DNA of 64,000 bases from an uncultured Eubacteriales bacterium (GCA_900545515.1 UQZA01000008.1:29258-93257); one strand, 5' to 3'; counted from the first letter of the stretch, positions 51,701-60,836 are shown. Numbers and translations are program-made. Notes: generated from the letters alone by a model not told the origin.

Positions 51701-54700
51701 GCCGGATTCCATGTACTACTTTGGCGGCAACCCCTTAGTTCCCGACGAGAAGTATATGCCTGAGCGGAACGCTGTCAACAGCGAGCGGGGCGACAAGTTT
51801 GGCAAGTGGACCTTCTCGGCGATTCGAAATGCCGGCGCCTCTCGTTTTACCGTAACCAACGTTGAAACGGGCGAGATTTTGGCCTCTGCCGAGCCCGGCG
51901 CTGTGAGCGCTGCGTATTACTACAGCCGGACAGCCTCCTGGCAGCAGACCGGCTACAACCTGAATCTGAACTGGTCTCCTGCCGGTCTGAAGGAAGGGGA
52001 TGCCGTTGAGCTGGCCCTGACCTTGGCTCCGGAGCTGTATGTGCAGAAGGACGGCACTGTGAATTGGGATGCCCTGGGCAAAGGCGCCTCCCTGAAGATG
52101 CCGGCAGTCATCGATAACACGGCTCCTGTCCTGGAGGATGTTTCCCTCAGCCTCACTGGCGATACCATGACGGTGACTGCCAGCGATAACCGGTACCTGG
52201 CGGCTGCGGTCCTGTATAACGCAGGCGGCACCATGCCTCTGGCCTATGAGGGGACCACTGCCGATGCAAAGCCGGGCGAGACCCGCAGCTTCGTCCTGGA
52301 TCTGAAGGGTGTGAACGGCAAGAAGTTCCTGCTGCAGGTTGCGGACTACGCCATGAATGTGGTCACCTACGAGGTGAACATCCAGATCGGCGAGCCTCTG
52401 CCTGCTCCGGACATGATTGCGTTTGATTCTTCCGCCAACTCCTGGATCGGCTTTGGCAGAAACGATGATTTGACAACTGCTCAGACTCTGTCCACTAGCA
52501 AGGAGACCTTCCTGGCTGCAACAGATGTGGACGGCATGATCTTTGCTTCCACTGCCGAAGGCGACCTGTATGTCCTGAATGAAGAAGATCCCTCTGAGGC
52601 CACTTATGTGACCAATCTGGGTGTCATCCTCACGGATATGGCCTACAATTCTGAAACGGGGATCCTGTATGGTGTGACCGATAACCAGCTGGTGACCGTG
52701 GACAAGCTCCTGGGTACCGTGGAGACTGTGGGCGAAATCGGCATCACCACCAACACCCTGGCTTGCGACAATGAGGGCAACTTCTACTGTGTGGCTTACG
52801 GCGACACCAACGAAGTCACCAACCGGGGCTTTGTGTACCGGTTCACTCTGGACACCATGGCTGAGCCCGTGGCCATTACCAGTGAGGTGCACAGCAACAA
52901 CTATGTCCAGGCCCTGGAGTTAAATCCCAATAACGGCAAGCTGTATTGGAACTCCTTCTACTACTTTGACTTCTACGGATTCTTCCAGCTCATCTATGCA
53001 GAGCTGTATGAAATCGACCCGGCCACCGGTGAAGTGGTGACCCTGAAGGACTTCGAGCACGAAATCACGGCTCTGTGCATCCCCCTGAAGTCTTCCGGCG
53101 GCGGCTGGTCTCAGCCCACCGACGAGGTGTCCGCAGTGAATCTGTCGGACACGAGCCTCAGCATTCTGCGGGGCAACAAAGCCCAGCTGTCTGCTTCCGT
53201 TCTGCCCTGGACGGCTACCAACCGGGATGTGACCTGGACCTCCTCCAATGAGGCGGTTGCAACGGTGGACGCCAGCGGCGTCGTGACCGGCTTGGAGGTT
53301 GGTCAGAGCGTCATCACGGCGACCTCTGTTCTGGATCCTACGGTGTATGCTTCCTGCGTGGTGACGGTGGAAACGGTCAACACCACTCTGGACGGCGTCC
53401 TGCAGGACAAGGACGGCAATCCCATGTTCTTCCAGTGGAATCTGGAAACGGATGCGACCTGGACTGGCGGCGCTGCGGTGGACACAAGCCTCACCTCTGC
53501 TACCTACGATCCCAAGAACAATGTCATGTACATCATGGACGCTGCGGAGAACACTTGGGCCATGCACAAGGTGTCCATGGAAGGCAAGACTCTGGAGAAT
53601 TCCGGCGCGAATGCCGCAGGCGTCCCCCTGTGGGATCAGGCATACAGCGAAGTGTTCTCCACAGATGAGACCGCCATGGTTGGCAGTATCTACTATTACT
53701 ACTTCCTGGCGCCCAAGAACCCCATGGCTCTTGATACCAGCGCCTTTAACCTGAGCAGCCGCCTGAGCACTGCTGGGGCCGAATACCTGGTGGCAATCAC
53801 TTCTCTCGGCTACGAGGAGTTCTGGGACGAAGAGGATGAGGTGATGCTGGATACCGAGCACTTCATCCTGCTGGACAACGGCGGCAATCTCTGGCATTTC
53901 TGGACCTACGCCACAGACGATGGATACAGCGCATGGCTGAGTATGTTTGCCAGCGATCTGGCTCTGGAGTTCCCCGGCGATGACAGTGGCAACAATATGT
54001 ACACCTCCATGGTTGCCGGTGACGACGGCGCGCTGTACCTGTCGGCATTTACCGGAGAGACCAATGAGATTTACCGCCTGGTACTGGACGAAGCCAACGA
54101 AATTTACAATGCCACTCGCCTGGGCGATGTGGGCGACAGCGTGTGGCCCGCAGCTCTGTATCAGGCGAAGGCCAACGCCAGCAATGACGGCAACGCTTCT
54201 TGGAATGTCCTGACTGCAAATGCAGAGAACATCACAGCGGAGCTGGTCTCCGAGGATGACCTGGCTGCAGCACCTGGAAAGGCCAGTGTCAACCGGACCG
54301 CCAAGATTGGTCAGCTCCGTCCCCAGGCGGAGCAGACCAGTGCAGGTAGCCTGAACGCAGTGCTGACCGGCTCCGTGAACAAGGCCAAGGCCAACAAGCT
54401 GCCTCTGGAACTTCTGAGTGTTGGTACAGACACAGACTGCACCGAGAAGACTGTGACTCTGACCCTGACGGCGGACGATGTGACCACCAATGGCCGCATT
54501 ACCGTGGCCTACGATGCTGCCAAGCTGACCTTGACTGACAAGTCCGGTAAGGCCCAGTACAACAGCTTCAGCGAGAAGGACGGTCTGGTGACCTTTGGCT
54601 ACGCTTACAAGGAAAGCGCTCCCGCCGGGACGGTTCTGGCTACCTTGACCTTTGCCGCTGCGGAAGACACAGAGGCTACCTTCACGGTTACCACTGTGGA

Positions 54701-56129
54701 AGATGGCGCCAATCCCCTTGGCACGGTGGAGAACATCACCATGACGGTTCCCGAGCATGACTATATGATCACCGTGGTGGAAGCGACCTGCACCGAGGAT
54801 GGCTATACCCTGTACACCTGCCGGAATTGCGGCCACAGCTACCGGGACAACCTGGTGGAGGCTCTGGGCCACAGCTGGGGTGCCTGGACTGTGACCAAGG
54901 CTCCCGACTGCGAGCATGAAGGCGTGGAGACCCGGATCTGCAGCCGCTGCGGCGAGTCTGAGACCCGTCCTGTGGAGGCTGTGGGCCATACCTACACCGT
55001 CACAATTGTGGAGCCTACCTGCACCGAGGATGGCTACACCCTGTACACCTGCGAGGATTGCGGCTACAGCTATCGCGACAACGTGGTCAAGGCCACGGGC
55101 CACAGCTGGGGAGACTGGGCTGTGACCAAGGAGGCCACCTGCGACCACGATGGGGTGGAGACTCGCACCTGTGCGGTATGTGGTGAGACCGAAACCCGTC
55201 CCGTCGAGGCTCTGGGCCACGATTGGAGCGACTGGACTGTGACCAAGGAGCCCACCTGTGAACAGGCTGGTGAGGAATCCCGGACCTGCGCCGGCTGCGG
55301 CGAAGTGGAGACCCGTCCTGTGGACGCTTTGGGCCATAGCTATCGGGAGACTGTGGTTGCGCCCAACTGCACCGAGGGCGGATATACCCTCCATGCCTGT
55401 GAGGTCTGCGGCCATACCTACAAGACCGATGAGAAGAAGCCTCTGGGCCACGACTGGAGCGATTGGACTGTGACCGATCCTGCCGACTGCTTCCATGCCG
55501 GCAGCGAGACCCACACCTGCACCCGCTGCGATGCAACAGAAATCCGCACCATCCCTGCCAACAGCGATCACTGCCCGTCCAAGGGCTTTGAGGATGTGGA
55601 TCTCAACAGATGGTATCACAAGGGCATTGACTTTGTGGTTTCCGAAAACCTCATGGTGGGCATGGGCAACAACCTGTTCCAGCCCAATGGCAGCCTGACC
55701 CGCGGACAGCTTGCGACCATCCTGTACCGCCTGGCCGGCAGCCCGGAAACCAGCGGCAAGTCCCCCTTCACAGATGTGGCGGAAGGCCGTTACTATTCCG
55801 ATGCTGTGGCTTGGGCTGCAGAGAACGGCATTGTGACAGGCATCACCGATACCCTGTTTGCTCCGAACCAGCCTGTGACCAGAGAGCAGCTGGTGACCAT
55901 GATTGGCCGCTATGCGGAAAAGAAGGGCATTGAGATTGTAGCCAAGGGCGACCTGAACGCATATCCCGACGCCAGCAATGTGAGCAATTATGCAAAGGCT
56001 TACATGATCTGGGCTGTGGAAAACGGCATCGTCAACGGCGCCGGTGGCAAGCTGATGCCCAAGGATACGGCAAGCCGTGCCCAGATTGCAGCGATCATCA
56101 TGCGGTACTGCGAGGCATTTGGCAAATAA
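48729..56129 (+). CDS. Giant multidomain S8 (subtilisin-like) surface protease with SLH anchor
   Basis: A 2466-residue secreted protein. Order: signal peptide (cleaved near residue 30), propeptide region, S8 catalytic domain with Asp206 (IIDTGLD), His301 (GEHGSHVAG) and Ser656 (SGTSMAAP), a protease-associated insert, a type I dockerin-like calcium pair (DFDGDGDVDTDDG and DINHDGRVDTYDV, about 827-884), beta-rich domains, a propeller-like stretch (about 1235-1460), a Big2 domain (about 1467-1545), a cohesin-like domain (about 1890-2007), seven CxxC units (about 2013-2278) and three SLH domains that bind the cell wall (about 2286-2466). The ATG at 48729 has AAAAGGAG. It stands alone between two terminators. 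It probably degrades proteins at the cell surface; the partner of the dockerin is unknown. Confidence 0.9.
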   Translation: MKKMHLSSRLLSLLLIVALLFSFAVPVGAANSGSNVSFKQVDNSAVSGSLQEGIPEEEPDGLDYADAEVVRVSIVLDKESTIEAGFSTMDIGKNQEAMSYRAGLQREQANMTASIEKAIGEKLDVAWNLTLAANIISANVAYGKIQQIRELPGVKDVILETRYEPQESTTDATAEPNMLISAQMTGTNRAWESGYTGAGSRIAIIDTGLDTDHQSFDPLSLAVALAEDAGYAGMDYEEYLKALDVLDEEEITEALPKLNASARYSGLTASDLYINLKAPFGFCYIDKDLDVTHDNDNQGEHGSHVAGIASANRYLKRGEEYVSAGDAVGVVGNAPDAQLIVMKVFGNGGGAYDSDYMAAIEDAIILNCDSVNLSLGSSNAGMTTNSTYQSLLDSLVETDTVVCISAGNNGYWAENSQSVAGTLYGDDVNFHTGGSPGTYTNSFTVASVDNDGAIGNCFRVAGKDFVYNETDYTNEPFTSLDTSADGSGTSLDYVFITGVGQAEDYTGIDVAGKVVFCSRGTTSFYEKAEIAVGLGAIATVVCNNQPGVINMDLTDYKQTAPCVSITQANAAYIKEHSTEAVTEGGVTYYTGTLTVDQKLAVSINNSPYYTMSEFSSWGVPGDLSLKPEITAPGGSIYSVNGATKETDQYELMSGTSMAAPQISGITALVKQYIRENQLSQSGITDRALAQSLMMSTAVPMKDEDGNYYPVLQQGAGLANTAAATSADSYILVDGQDDGKVKAELGEDAGRDGVYSFGFTLNNLTSETKVFELSADLFTQDMFAYYANGNQDMSQLANYLDVATTALEANVSWTADGQVVNSAGEMAKCDFDGDGDVDTDDGQALLDYVTGARASISSADFADINHDGRVDTYDVHLFLGKLGKDTVTVPANGSVKLTVTMTLTEEQKAELDRYYTNGAYVEAYVYAHALTNVEGVEGTSHSIPVLAFYGSWTDSSMFDVGTYMEYATGEEFRVPYLGNVNANALGIIYGDEPDSMYYFGGNPLVPDEKYMPERNAVNSERGDKFGKWTFSAIRNAGASRFTVTNVETGEILASAEPGAVSAAYYYSRTASWQQTGYNLNLNWSPAGLKEGDAVELALTLAPELYVQKDGTVNWDALGKGASLKMPAVIDNTAPVLEDVSLSLTGDTMTVTASDNRYLAAAVLYNAGGTMPLAYEGTTADAKPGETRSFVLDLKGVNGKKFLLQVADYAMNVVTYEVNIQIGEPLPAPDMIAFDSSANSWIGFGRNDDLTTAQTLSTSKETFLAATDVDGMIFASTAEGDLYVLNEEDPSEATYVTNLGVILTDMAYNSETGILYGVTDNQLVTVDKLLGTVETVGEIGITTNTLACDNEGNFYCVAYGDTNEVTNRGFVYRFTLDTMAEPVAITSEVHSNNYVQALELNPNNGKLYWNSFYYFDFYGFFQLIYAELYEIDPATGEVVTLKDFEHEITALCIPLKSSGGGWSQPTDEVSAVNLSDTSLSILRGNKAQLSASVLPWTATNRDVTWTSSNEAVATVDASGVVTGLEVGQSVITATSVLDPTVYASCVVTVETVNTTLDGVLQDKDGNPMFFQWNLETDATWTGGAAVDTSLTSATYDPKNNVMYIMDAAENTWAMHKVSMEGKTLENSGANAAGVPLWDQAYSEVFSTDETAMVGSIYYYYFLAPKNPMALDTSAFNLSSRLSTAGAEYLVAITSLGYEEFWDEEDEVMLDTEHFILLDNGGNLWHFWTYATDDGYSAWLSMFASDLALEFPGDDSGNNMYTSMVAGDDGALYLSAFTGETNEIYRLVLDEANEIYNATRLGDVGDSVWPAALYQAKANASNDGNASWNVLTANAENITAELVSEDDLAAAPGKASVNRTAKIGQLRPQAEQTSAGSLNAVLTGSVNKAKANKLPLELLSVGTDTDCTEKTVTLTLTADDVTTNGRITVAYDAAKLTLTDKSGKAQYNSFSEKDGLVTFGYAYKESAPAGTVLATLTFAAAEDTEATFTVTTVEDGANPLGTVENITMTVPEHDYMITVVEATCTEDGYTLYTCRNCGHSYRDNLVEALGHSWGAWTVTKAPDCEHEGVETRICSRCGESETRPVEAVGHTYTVTIVEPTCTEDGYTLYTCEDCGYSYRDNVVKATGHSWGDWAVTKEATCDHDGVETRTCAVCGETETRPVEALGHDWSDWTVTKEPTCEQAGEESRTCAGCGEVETRPVDALGHSYRETVVAPNCTEGGYTLHACEVCGHTYKTDEKKPLGHDWSDWTVTDPADCFHAGSETHTCTRCDATEIRTIPANSDHCPSKGFEDVDLNRWYHKGIDFVVSENLMVGMGNNLFQPNGSLTRGQLATILYRLAGSPETSGKSPFTDVAEGRYYSDAVAWAAENGIVTGITDTLFAPNQPVTREQLVTMIGRYAEKKGIEIVAKGDLNAYPDASNVSNYAKAYMIWAVENGIVNGAGGKLMPKDTASRAQIAAIIMRYCEAFGK

Positions 56130-56173
56130 TAAAAAGAGTCTGACGCACATGCGGTAATTCATCCGAAAGCGCG

Positions 56174-56212
56174 CGGGGTTGTCTCAAAATTCGTTTTGAG
56201 GCAACCCCGTGT
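56174..56212 (+). terminator. Terminator of the surface protease
   Basis: CGGGGTTGTCTCAAAA (56174-56189) and TTTTGAGGCAACCCCG (56194-56209) with a four-base loop. Confidence 0.8.
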
Positions 56213-56246
56213 TGCAATTTCAGGGATATGATCTGGACTGACAAAT

Positions 56247-56288
56247 ATCCGCCCAGCCGGGCCCACAGATGGGAGCGGCTGGGCGGAT
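56247..56288 (-). terminator. Terminator of the glycosyltransferase gene
   Basis: ATCCGCCCAGCC (56247-56258) and GGCTGGGCGGAT (56277-56288) pair perfectly; on the minus strand ATATTTG follows. Confidence 0.7.
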
Positions 56289-56294
56289 GTGGAA

Positions 56295-57239
56295 TTATTG
56301 GGGATCTTCTGTGTGGAGCAGGACCTCCTTTGCCAGGTAGACAGGGCGGTGCTTGGATTGCTCAAAAATTTTCCCGATGTACTCTCCAATCACCCCCAGG
56401 CAGAACAGTTGCAGGCCCCCCAGCAGGAGAATCAGGACAATGATGGTGGCGTATCCGGGTACGGCAATGCCCCAGATCAGCTTCTGCAAAATGACGATCA
56501 AAAGATAGATGAGAGAGGAAGCGGCAGCCAAAAGACCCAGGTAAGTGGCGGCTCGCAGGGGAGCCGTGGAGAAGCCGATGATGCCATCAATGGCATAGCG
56601 GAACAGCTTTTTAAAGGACCATTTGGTGGTACCTGCGGCCCGCTCACAGGCGGTGTAGGGGATGAAGCAGGTTTCATATCCCACCCAGGCAAAGATCCCC
56701 TTGGAAAATCGGTGGTATTCCGGCAGAGACAGGATGCTTTCTGCAACCTTCCGGCGGAAGGTGCGGAAATCGCTGGCGTCCGGACGAAGCTTTACGGTGG
56801 ACAGACGGTTGATGAGGCTGTAGAAGCCTTCTTTGAAGAAGGACAGCACCTTTCCGTCTCCCCGTTTGTCCTGGTAGGCGGCCACAATGTCATATTCCGG
56901 ATGGGTGTCCAGAATCTCCACCATCTGCCGTACCAGCTCCGGCCGCTGCTGTAAATCCGCGTCAATGAGGCTGACATACGCCCCCGTGGCGTGCTCCAGG
57001 CCAGCGTACAGCCCGGCTTCCTTGCCAAAGTTCCTGGAAAAACTGATTACGCTCACTGGACATGCCTGCCTATGATACGCCGCTTCCAGCTGGGCAAGGG
57101 TCTTGTCGCTGCTGCCATCGTCTACAAAGATGATTTCGTAAGAGTAACCGCAGTCCCGAAAGGCGTCTATTACGCCTTGCTGGAAGGCGGCTATATTTTC
57201 TTCTTCGTTGTAGCATGGAACAACCAAAGACAGCTTCAT
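56295..57239 (-). CDS. Glycosyltransferase family 2 (GtrB/DPM1-like)
   Basis: The 314-residue enzyme has an N-terminal GT-A domain (LSLVVPCYNEEENI, EIIFVDDGSSDKT, SLIDADLQQRPEL with the DxD-type metal site) and two C-terminal membrane segments (ATYLGLLAAASSLIYLLIVI and ATIIVLILLLGGLQLFCLGV). This matches bactoprenol- or dolichol-phosphate sugar transferases (GtrB, Yfdh-like) that load a lipid carrier for wall or surface glycan decoration. No flippase or partner glycosyltransferase gene is adjacent. The ribosome site is weak. Confidence 0.88.
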   Translation of the reverse strand: MKLSLVVPCYNEEENIAAFQQGVIDAFRDCGYSYEIIFVDDGSSDKTLAQLEAAYHRQACPVSVISFSRNFGKEAGLYAGLEHATGAYVSLIDADLQQRPELVRQMVEILDTHPEYDIVAAYQDKRGDGKVLSFFKEGFYSLINRLSTVKLRPDASDFRTFRRKVAESILSLPEYHRFSKGIFAWVGYETCFIPYTACERAAGTTKWSFKKLFRYAIDGIIGFSTAPLRAATYLGLLAAASSLIYLLIVILQKLIWGIAVPGYATIIVLILLLGGLQLFCLGVIGEYIGKIFEQSKHRPVYLAKEVLLHTEDPQ

Positions 57240-57556
57240 TTTCTATTTCCATCCTTTTTTACAGATACGGCTATTATATGCCTGATTGTGTACACAGTCA
57301 AGAACTGTGAGCAAAATTCTACAGCAAACCCATGAAAGGGTGCCGCCCCCAGCCTTCCCCTGGGGCAGACGCGAAGCGCCATGGGATCTCATCACTTGCC
57401 GGTGACAAGTGAGTCCACAATTCCAGCTGGCACGGCGAAATCTAGCTGGTAGATATGCAGTTTCGTTAAAAAGGAACCATGTTGCGCCTGAACCGATCCT
57501 GCCTACCGGTCTGGAAAAAGGAAAAGCTGCTGCCTTGTGCTGCAGCGTTGTTTTTA
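57240..57556. repeat. Gap with a family H-like block
   Basis: CAGCCTTCCCCTGGGG (57351-57366) matches the second half of the family H repeat. An imperfect hairpin CACTTGCCGGTGACAAGTG lies near 57394-57412. No gene is supported before the valS promoter. Confidence 0.4.
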
Positions 57557-57585
57557 TTGACATGAGCTGCCTTTTTCGCTATAAT
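57557..57585 (+). promoter_or_regulatory. Promoter of valS
   Basis: TTGACA (57557-57562) and TATAAT (57580-57585) are 17 bases apart, about 285 bases before the start codon. Confidence 0.85.
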
Positions 57586-57589
57586 CAAG

Positions 57590-57825
57590 ATATACAATGC
57601 AAGGAAGAGGAGTTTCCCACCGGAAAACCTCTCAGAGAGGGCGCGGCTGGTGTGAGCGTCTGTGGTTTTGGTGGGATTGTCGCCTTGGAGCAGCCGGGCT
57701 GAAGCAGTAAGCCCGGACGGCTAACTCCCGTTATGGAGTTTTGAGTGCCCGGCAGGCCGGGAATTCAGGTGGTACCGCGGAACGAGTTCGTTGCGCCCTG
57801 AGGAATTCAGGGTGCAATTTTTGTT
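57590..57825 (+). promoter_or_regulatory. T-box leader of valS
   Basis: A tRNA-sensing leader. The T-box sequence GGTGGTACCGCGG is at 57768-57780, and the terminator stem TTGCGCCCTGA (57791-57801) with TCAGGGTGCAA (57807-57817) and a T run follows. Upstream lie the long stem I region and the AGAGAGGG element. A GTC (valine) triplet at 57679-57681 is a possible specifier codon; this placement is uncertain. Uncharged tRNA-Val would favour the antiterminator and raise valS expression. Confidence 0.9.
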
Positions 57826-57869
57826 TCCGTCCTGAGAAAAGGTTATTTTTCGAAAGGAGCTTTCAACGT

Positions 57870-60512
57870 ATGGCAAAGGAACTGTCAAAGGTGTATGAGC
57901 CAAAGGAGGTGGAACGCCGCATCTACGAGATGTGGGAAACCGGCGGATACTTTCATGCAGAGAAGGACGAGAGCAAGAAGCCCTTCACCATTGTGATGCC
58001 CCCTCCCAATGTGACGGGCCAGCTGCATATGGGACACGCGATGGATGCGACCCTGCCGGACACGCTCATTCGCTTCAAGCGGATGCAGGGCTACAATGCC
58101 CTGTGGGTGCCCGGCGTGGATCATGCCGGCATTGCGACTCAGATCAAGGTGGAGGAGGAACTGCGGAAAGAAGGCCTGACCCGGTATGACCTGGGCCGGG
58201 AGAAGTTCCTGGAGCGGGTCTGGGACTGGAAGTGGCAGTACGGCAACCGGATTGTGGAGCAGCAGAAGAAGCTGGGCTCCTCTTGCGACTGGTCCCGTGC
58301 CCGGTTTACCATGGATGAGGGCTGCTCCAAGGCGGTCCGGGAGGTATTTGTCTCCCTGTATGAAAAGGGCCTCATTTACAAGGGCAGCCGGATCATCAAC
58401 TGGTGCCCCCACTGCGTGACGGCGCTGTCTGACGCCGAGGTGGAGTACCAGGATAAGCCCGGCCACCTGTGGCACATCCGCTACCCCCTGGCCGATGGCT
58501 CCGGGGAAGTGATTGTGGCCACCACCCGCCCGGAGACCATGCTGGGCGACTCCGGCGTCTGCGTTAACCCCGCAGACGAGCGGTACAAGAGCATTGTGGG
58601 TAAGACTGTGATTCTGCCTTTGGTGGGTAAGGAAATCCCTGTGGTGGCGGACAGCTACGCCGAGATGGAATTCGGCACCGGCTGCGTGAAGATGACCCCG
58701 GCCCACGACCCCAACGACTTTGAGGTGGGCCTGCGGCACAATCTGGAGGTGATCCGGGTTCTGGATGACCATGGCAAGGTCAATGAAAACGGCGGGAAAT
58801 ATCAGGGACTGGACCGGTACGAGGCCCGGAGGGCCATTGTGGCGGACCTGGAGGCAGAGGGCTACCTGGTGAAGGTGGAGGACTATGCCCACAACGTAGG
58901 AACCTGCTACCGCTGCCACAACGATGTGGAGCCTATCATCTCTGCCCAGTGGTTTGTGAAGATGAAGCCTCTGGCCCAGGAGGCCATTCGGGTGGTCAAA
59001 GAGGGGGAGACCAGATTTGTCCCCGAGCGCTTTACCAAGACCTACCTCAACTGGATGGAGAACGTCCGGGACTGGTGTATCTCCCGGCAGCTGTGGTGGG
59101 GCCATCAGATCCCGGCCTGGACCTGCGGTGACTGCGGCCACATCACCGTGTCCCGGGAGGACGCAGTTGTCTGTGAGAAGTGTGGCAGCCGCCACCTGGA
59201 GCGGGACCCGGATGTGCTGGACACCTGGTTCTCCTCTGCGCTCTGGCCCTTCGAGATCCTGGGCTGGCCGGAGCAGACGGAGGAGCTGGATTATTTCTAT
59301 CCCACAGACGTATTGGTGACCGGCTACGACATCATTTTCTTCTGGGTGGCCCGGATGATTTTCTCTGCCTGCGAGCACACGGGGAAGCCCCCCTTCCACA
59401 CGGTCCTCATTCACGGCCTGGTCCGGGATGACAAGGGCCGGAAGATGTCCAAGTCTTTGGGCAACGGCATCGATCCGTTGCAAATCATCGATCAGTTCGG
59501 CTGCGATGCTCTGCGGATGAATATGATTACCGGCAACTCTCCCGGAAACGATATGCGTTTCTATGTGGAGCGGTGCGAAGCCATGCGGAATTTCGCCAAC
59601 AAGCTGTGGAATGCCAGCCGGTATGTACTCATGAATGTACCGGAGCATATGACCACCGGCCTTCCTGCCAAGGAGCAGCTGGAAATTGCGGATAAATGGG
59701 TTCTGTCCAAGCTGAACACCCTTATCTCTGAGGTGACGGAGAACCTGGAGCGGTATGAGCTGGGCATTGCTGTGCAGAAAATTTATGATTTCCTGTGGGA
59801 CACCTACTGTGACTGGTATATTGAACTGACCAAGGCCCGTCTGTATGGGGAGAACGCAGAGAGCAAGGAGACGGCCATCCGGGTGCTCGTCTATGTGTTG
59901 GACCAGACCCTGCGGCTGCTTCATCCCTTCATGCCATTTATTACAGAGGAGATTTGGCAGTCCATTCCCCATGAGGGCGAGGCGCTGATTGTGGCCGCCT
60001 GGCCGGTGGCTCTGGAGGAACTGTCCTTCCCGGAGGAAGAGGCGCATATGGAGTCTGTGATGCAGGCCATCCGGGCCGTTCGGAACCGCCGTGCGGAGAT
60101 GAATGTGCCGCCGTCCAAGAAGGCCACGCTCTATGTGGTCACTCAGAAGCAGGTTGCCTTCCAGGAGGGCGTTCCTTTCATTCTGCGCCTGGCTTATGCG
60201 GATAAGGTCTTGGTATCCGGGGAGGACCCAAAAGGCTATGAGGACATGGCTGGAGCCGTCACAGCCGATGCCAGGCTGTATATGCCCATGAGCCAGCTGG
60301 TGGATGTGGCCAAGGAGCTGGACCGGATTTCCAAGGAGCTGGAGAAGGCCAGGAAGAATCTGGAGGCTACGGAAGGGAAGCTCTCCAACGAGAAGTTTAC
60401 CGCACGGGCTCCGGAAGCCGTGGTAAACGCTGAGCGGGAGAAGGCGGAGAAGTTCCGCGCCCTTCTGGAGCAGCTGGCAGAGAGCAAGGCCAGGTTGGAA
60501 AAGCTGCAATAA
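57870..60512 (+). CDS. valS: Valyl-tRNA synthetase
   Basis: Charges tRNA-Val. The 880-residue class I enzyme has the HIGH motif in PPNVTGQLHMGHAM, a connective-peptide editing domain (ATTRPETMLGDSGVCVN), the KMSKS motif in GRKMSKSLGNGIDP, the anticodon-binding domain and a C-terminal coiled coil (DVAKELDRISKELEKARKNL). The ATG at 57870 follows AAAGGAG and the T-box. Confidence 0.98.
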   Translation: MAKELSKVYEPKEVERRIYEMWETGGYFHAEKDESKKPFTIVMPPPNVTGQLHMGHAMDATLPDTLIRFKRMQGYNALWVPGVDHAGIATQIKVEEELRKEGLTRYDLGREKFLERVWDWKWQYGNRIVEQQKKLGSSCDWSRARFTMDEGCSKAVREVFVSLYEKGLIYKGSRIINWCPHCVTALSDAEVEYQDKPGHLWHIRYPLADGSGEVIVATTRPETMLGDSGVCVNPADERYKSIVGKTVILPLVGKEIPVVADSYAEMEFGTGCVKMTPAHDPNDFEVGLRHNLEVIRVLDDHGKVNENGGKYQGLDRYEARRAIVADLEAEGYLVKVEDYAHNVGTCYRCHNDVEPIISAQWFVKMKPLAQEAIRVVKEGETRFVPERFTKTYLNWMENVRDWCISRQLWWGHQIPAWTCGDCGHITVSREDAVVCEKCGSRHLERDPDVLDTWFSSALWPFEILGWPEQTEELDYFYPTDVLVTGYDIIFFWVARMIFSACEHTGKPPFHTVLIHGLVRDDKGRKMSKSLGNGIDPLQIIDQFGCDALRMNMITGNSPGNDMRFYVERCEAMRNFANKLWNASRYVLMNVPEHMTTGLPAKEQLEIADKWVLSKLNTLISEVTENLERYELGIAVQKIYDFLWDTYCDWYIELTKARLYGENAESKETAIRVLVYVLDQTLRLLHPFMPFITEEIWQSIPHEGEALIVAAWPVALEELSFPEEEAHMESVMQAIRAVRNRRAEMNVPPSKKATLYVVTQKQVAFQEGVPFILRLAYADKVLVSGEDPKGYEDMAGAVTADARLYMPMSQLVDVAKELDRISKELEKARKNLEATEGKLSNEKFTARAPEAVVNAEREKAEKFRALLEQLAESKARLEKLQ

Positions 60513-60623
60513 ATTTCAAGTGGCGGGAAAAGCGCCCCGTTTACGTTCTGCCCTGTCGATTTGGAAAAACGTCTGCGGTGTCTTAAAAAAGCGTAGAGAC
60601 ATCACTGGACGTCATATAAGCCA

Positions 60624-60681
60624 GAAACCTTGGATGAATTCATGCGACCTTGAAAGCAGCAGAAATTCACCCAAGGTTTTC
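60624..60681. repeat. Inverted repeat downstream of valS
   Basis: GAAACCTTGGATGAATT (60624-60640) and AATTCACCCAAGGTTTTC (60664-60681) form a long imperfect stem. It may help end valS transcription, or be another small repeat element; no T run follows. Confidence 0.5.
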
Positions 60682-60768
60682 TGTCATTCCGGTGTATCCA
60701 GCCAGGCATGGGCACAGCGAAGACAAATACAATCTGGCCTTGCACACACCAGTTGTGCGGGACCAGGG

Positions 60769-60836
60769 TAGGGTGCGGCCTCCTGGACGCACCGGTAGAA
60801 GGGGCTGACTGGTTGCTGTGGGCCCGGACGAATTCC
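60769..60836. repeat. Half of the MITE-like element (copy C)
   Basis: Left terminal repeat and left body of the element (TAGGGTGCGGCCTCCTGG, then ACGCACCGG and GAAGGGGCTGACTGG) aligning to 12783-12848. The right half is missing. The gap 60513-61016 otherwise holds no supported gene. Confidence 0.6.

Noticed and set aside
54765..55560. Regular DNA repeats that could be mistaken for a CRISPR array
   Set aside because: The repeats lie in frame within the protease gene, vary by codon and encode CxxC units. No CRISPR array or cas gene was seen in the window.
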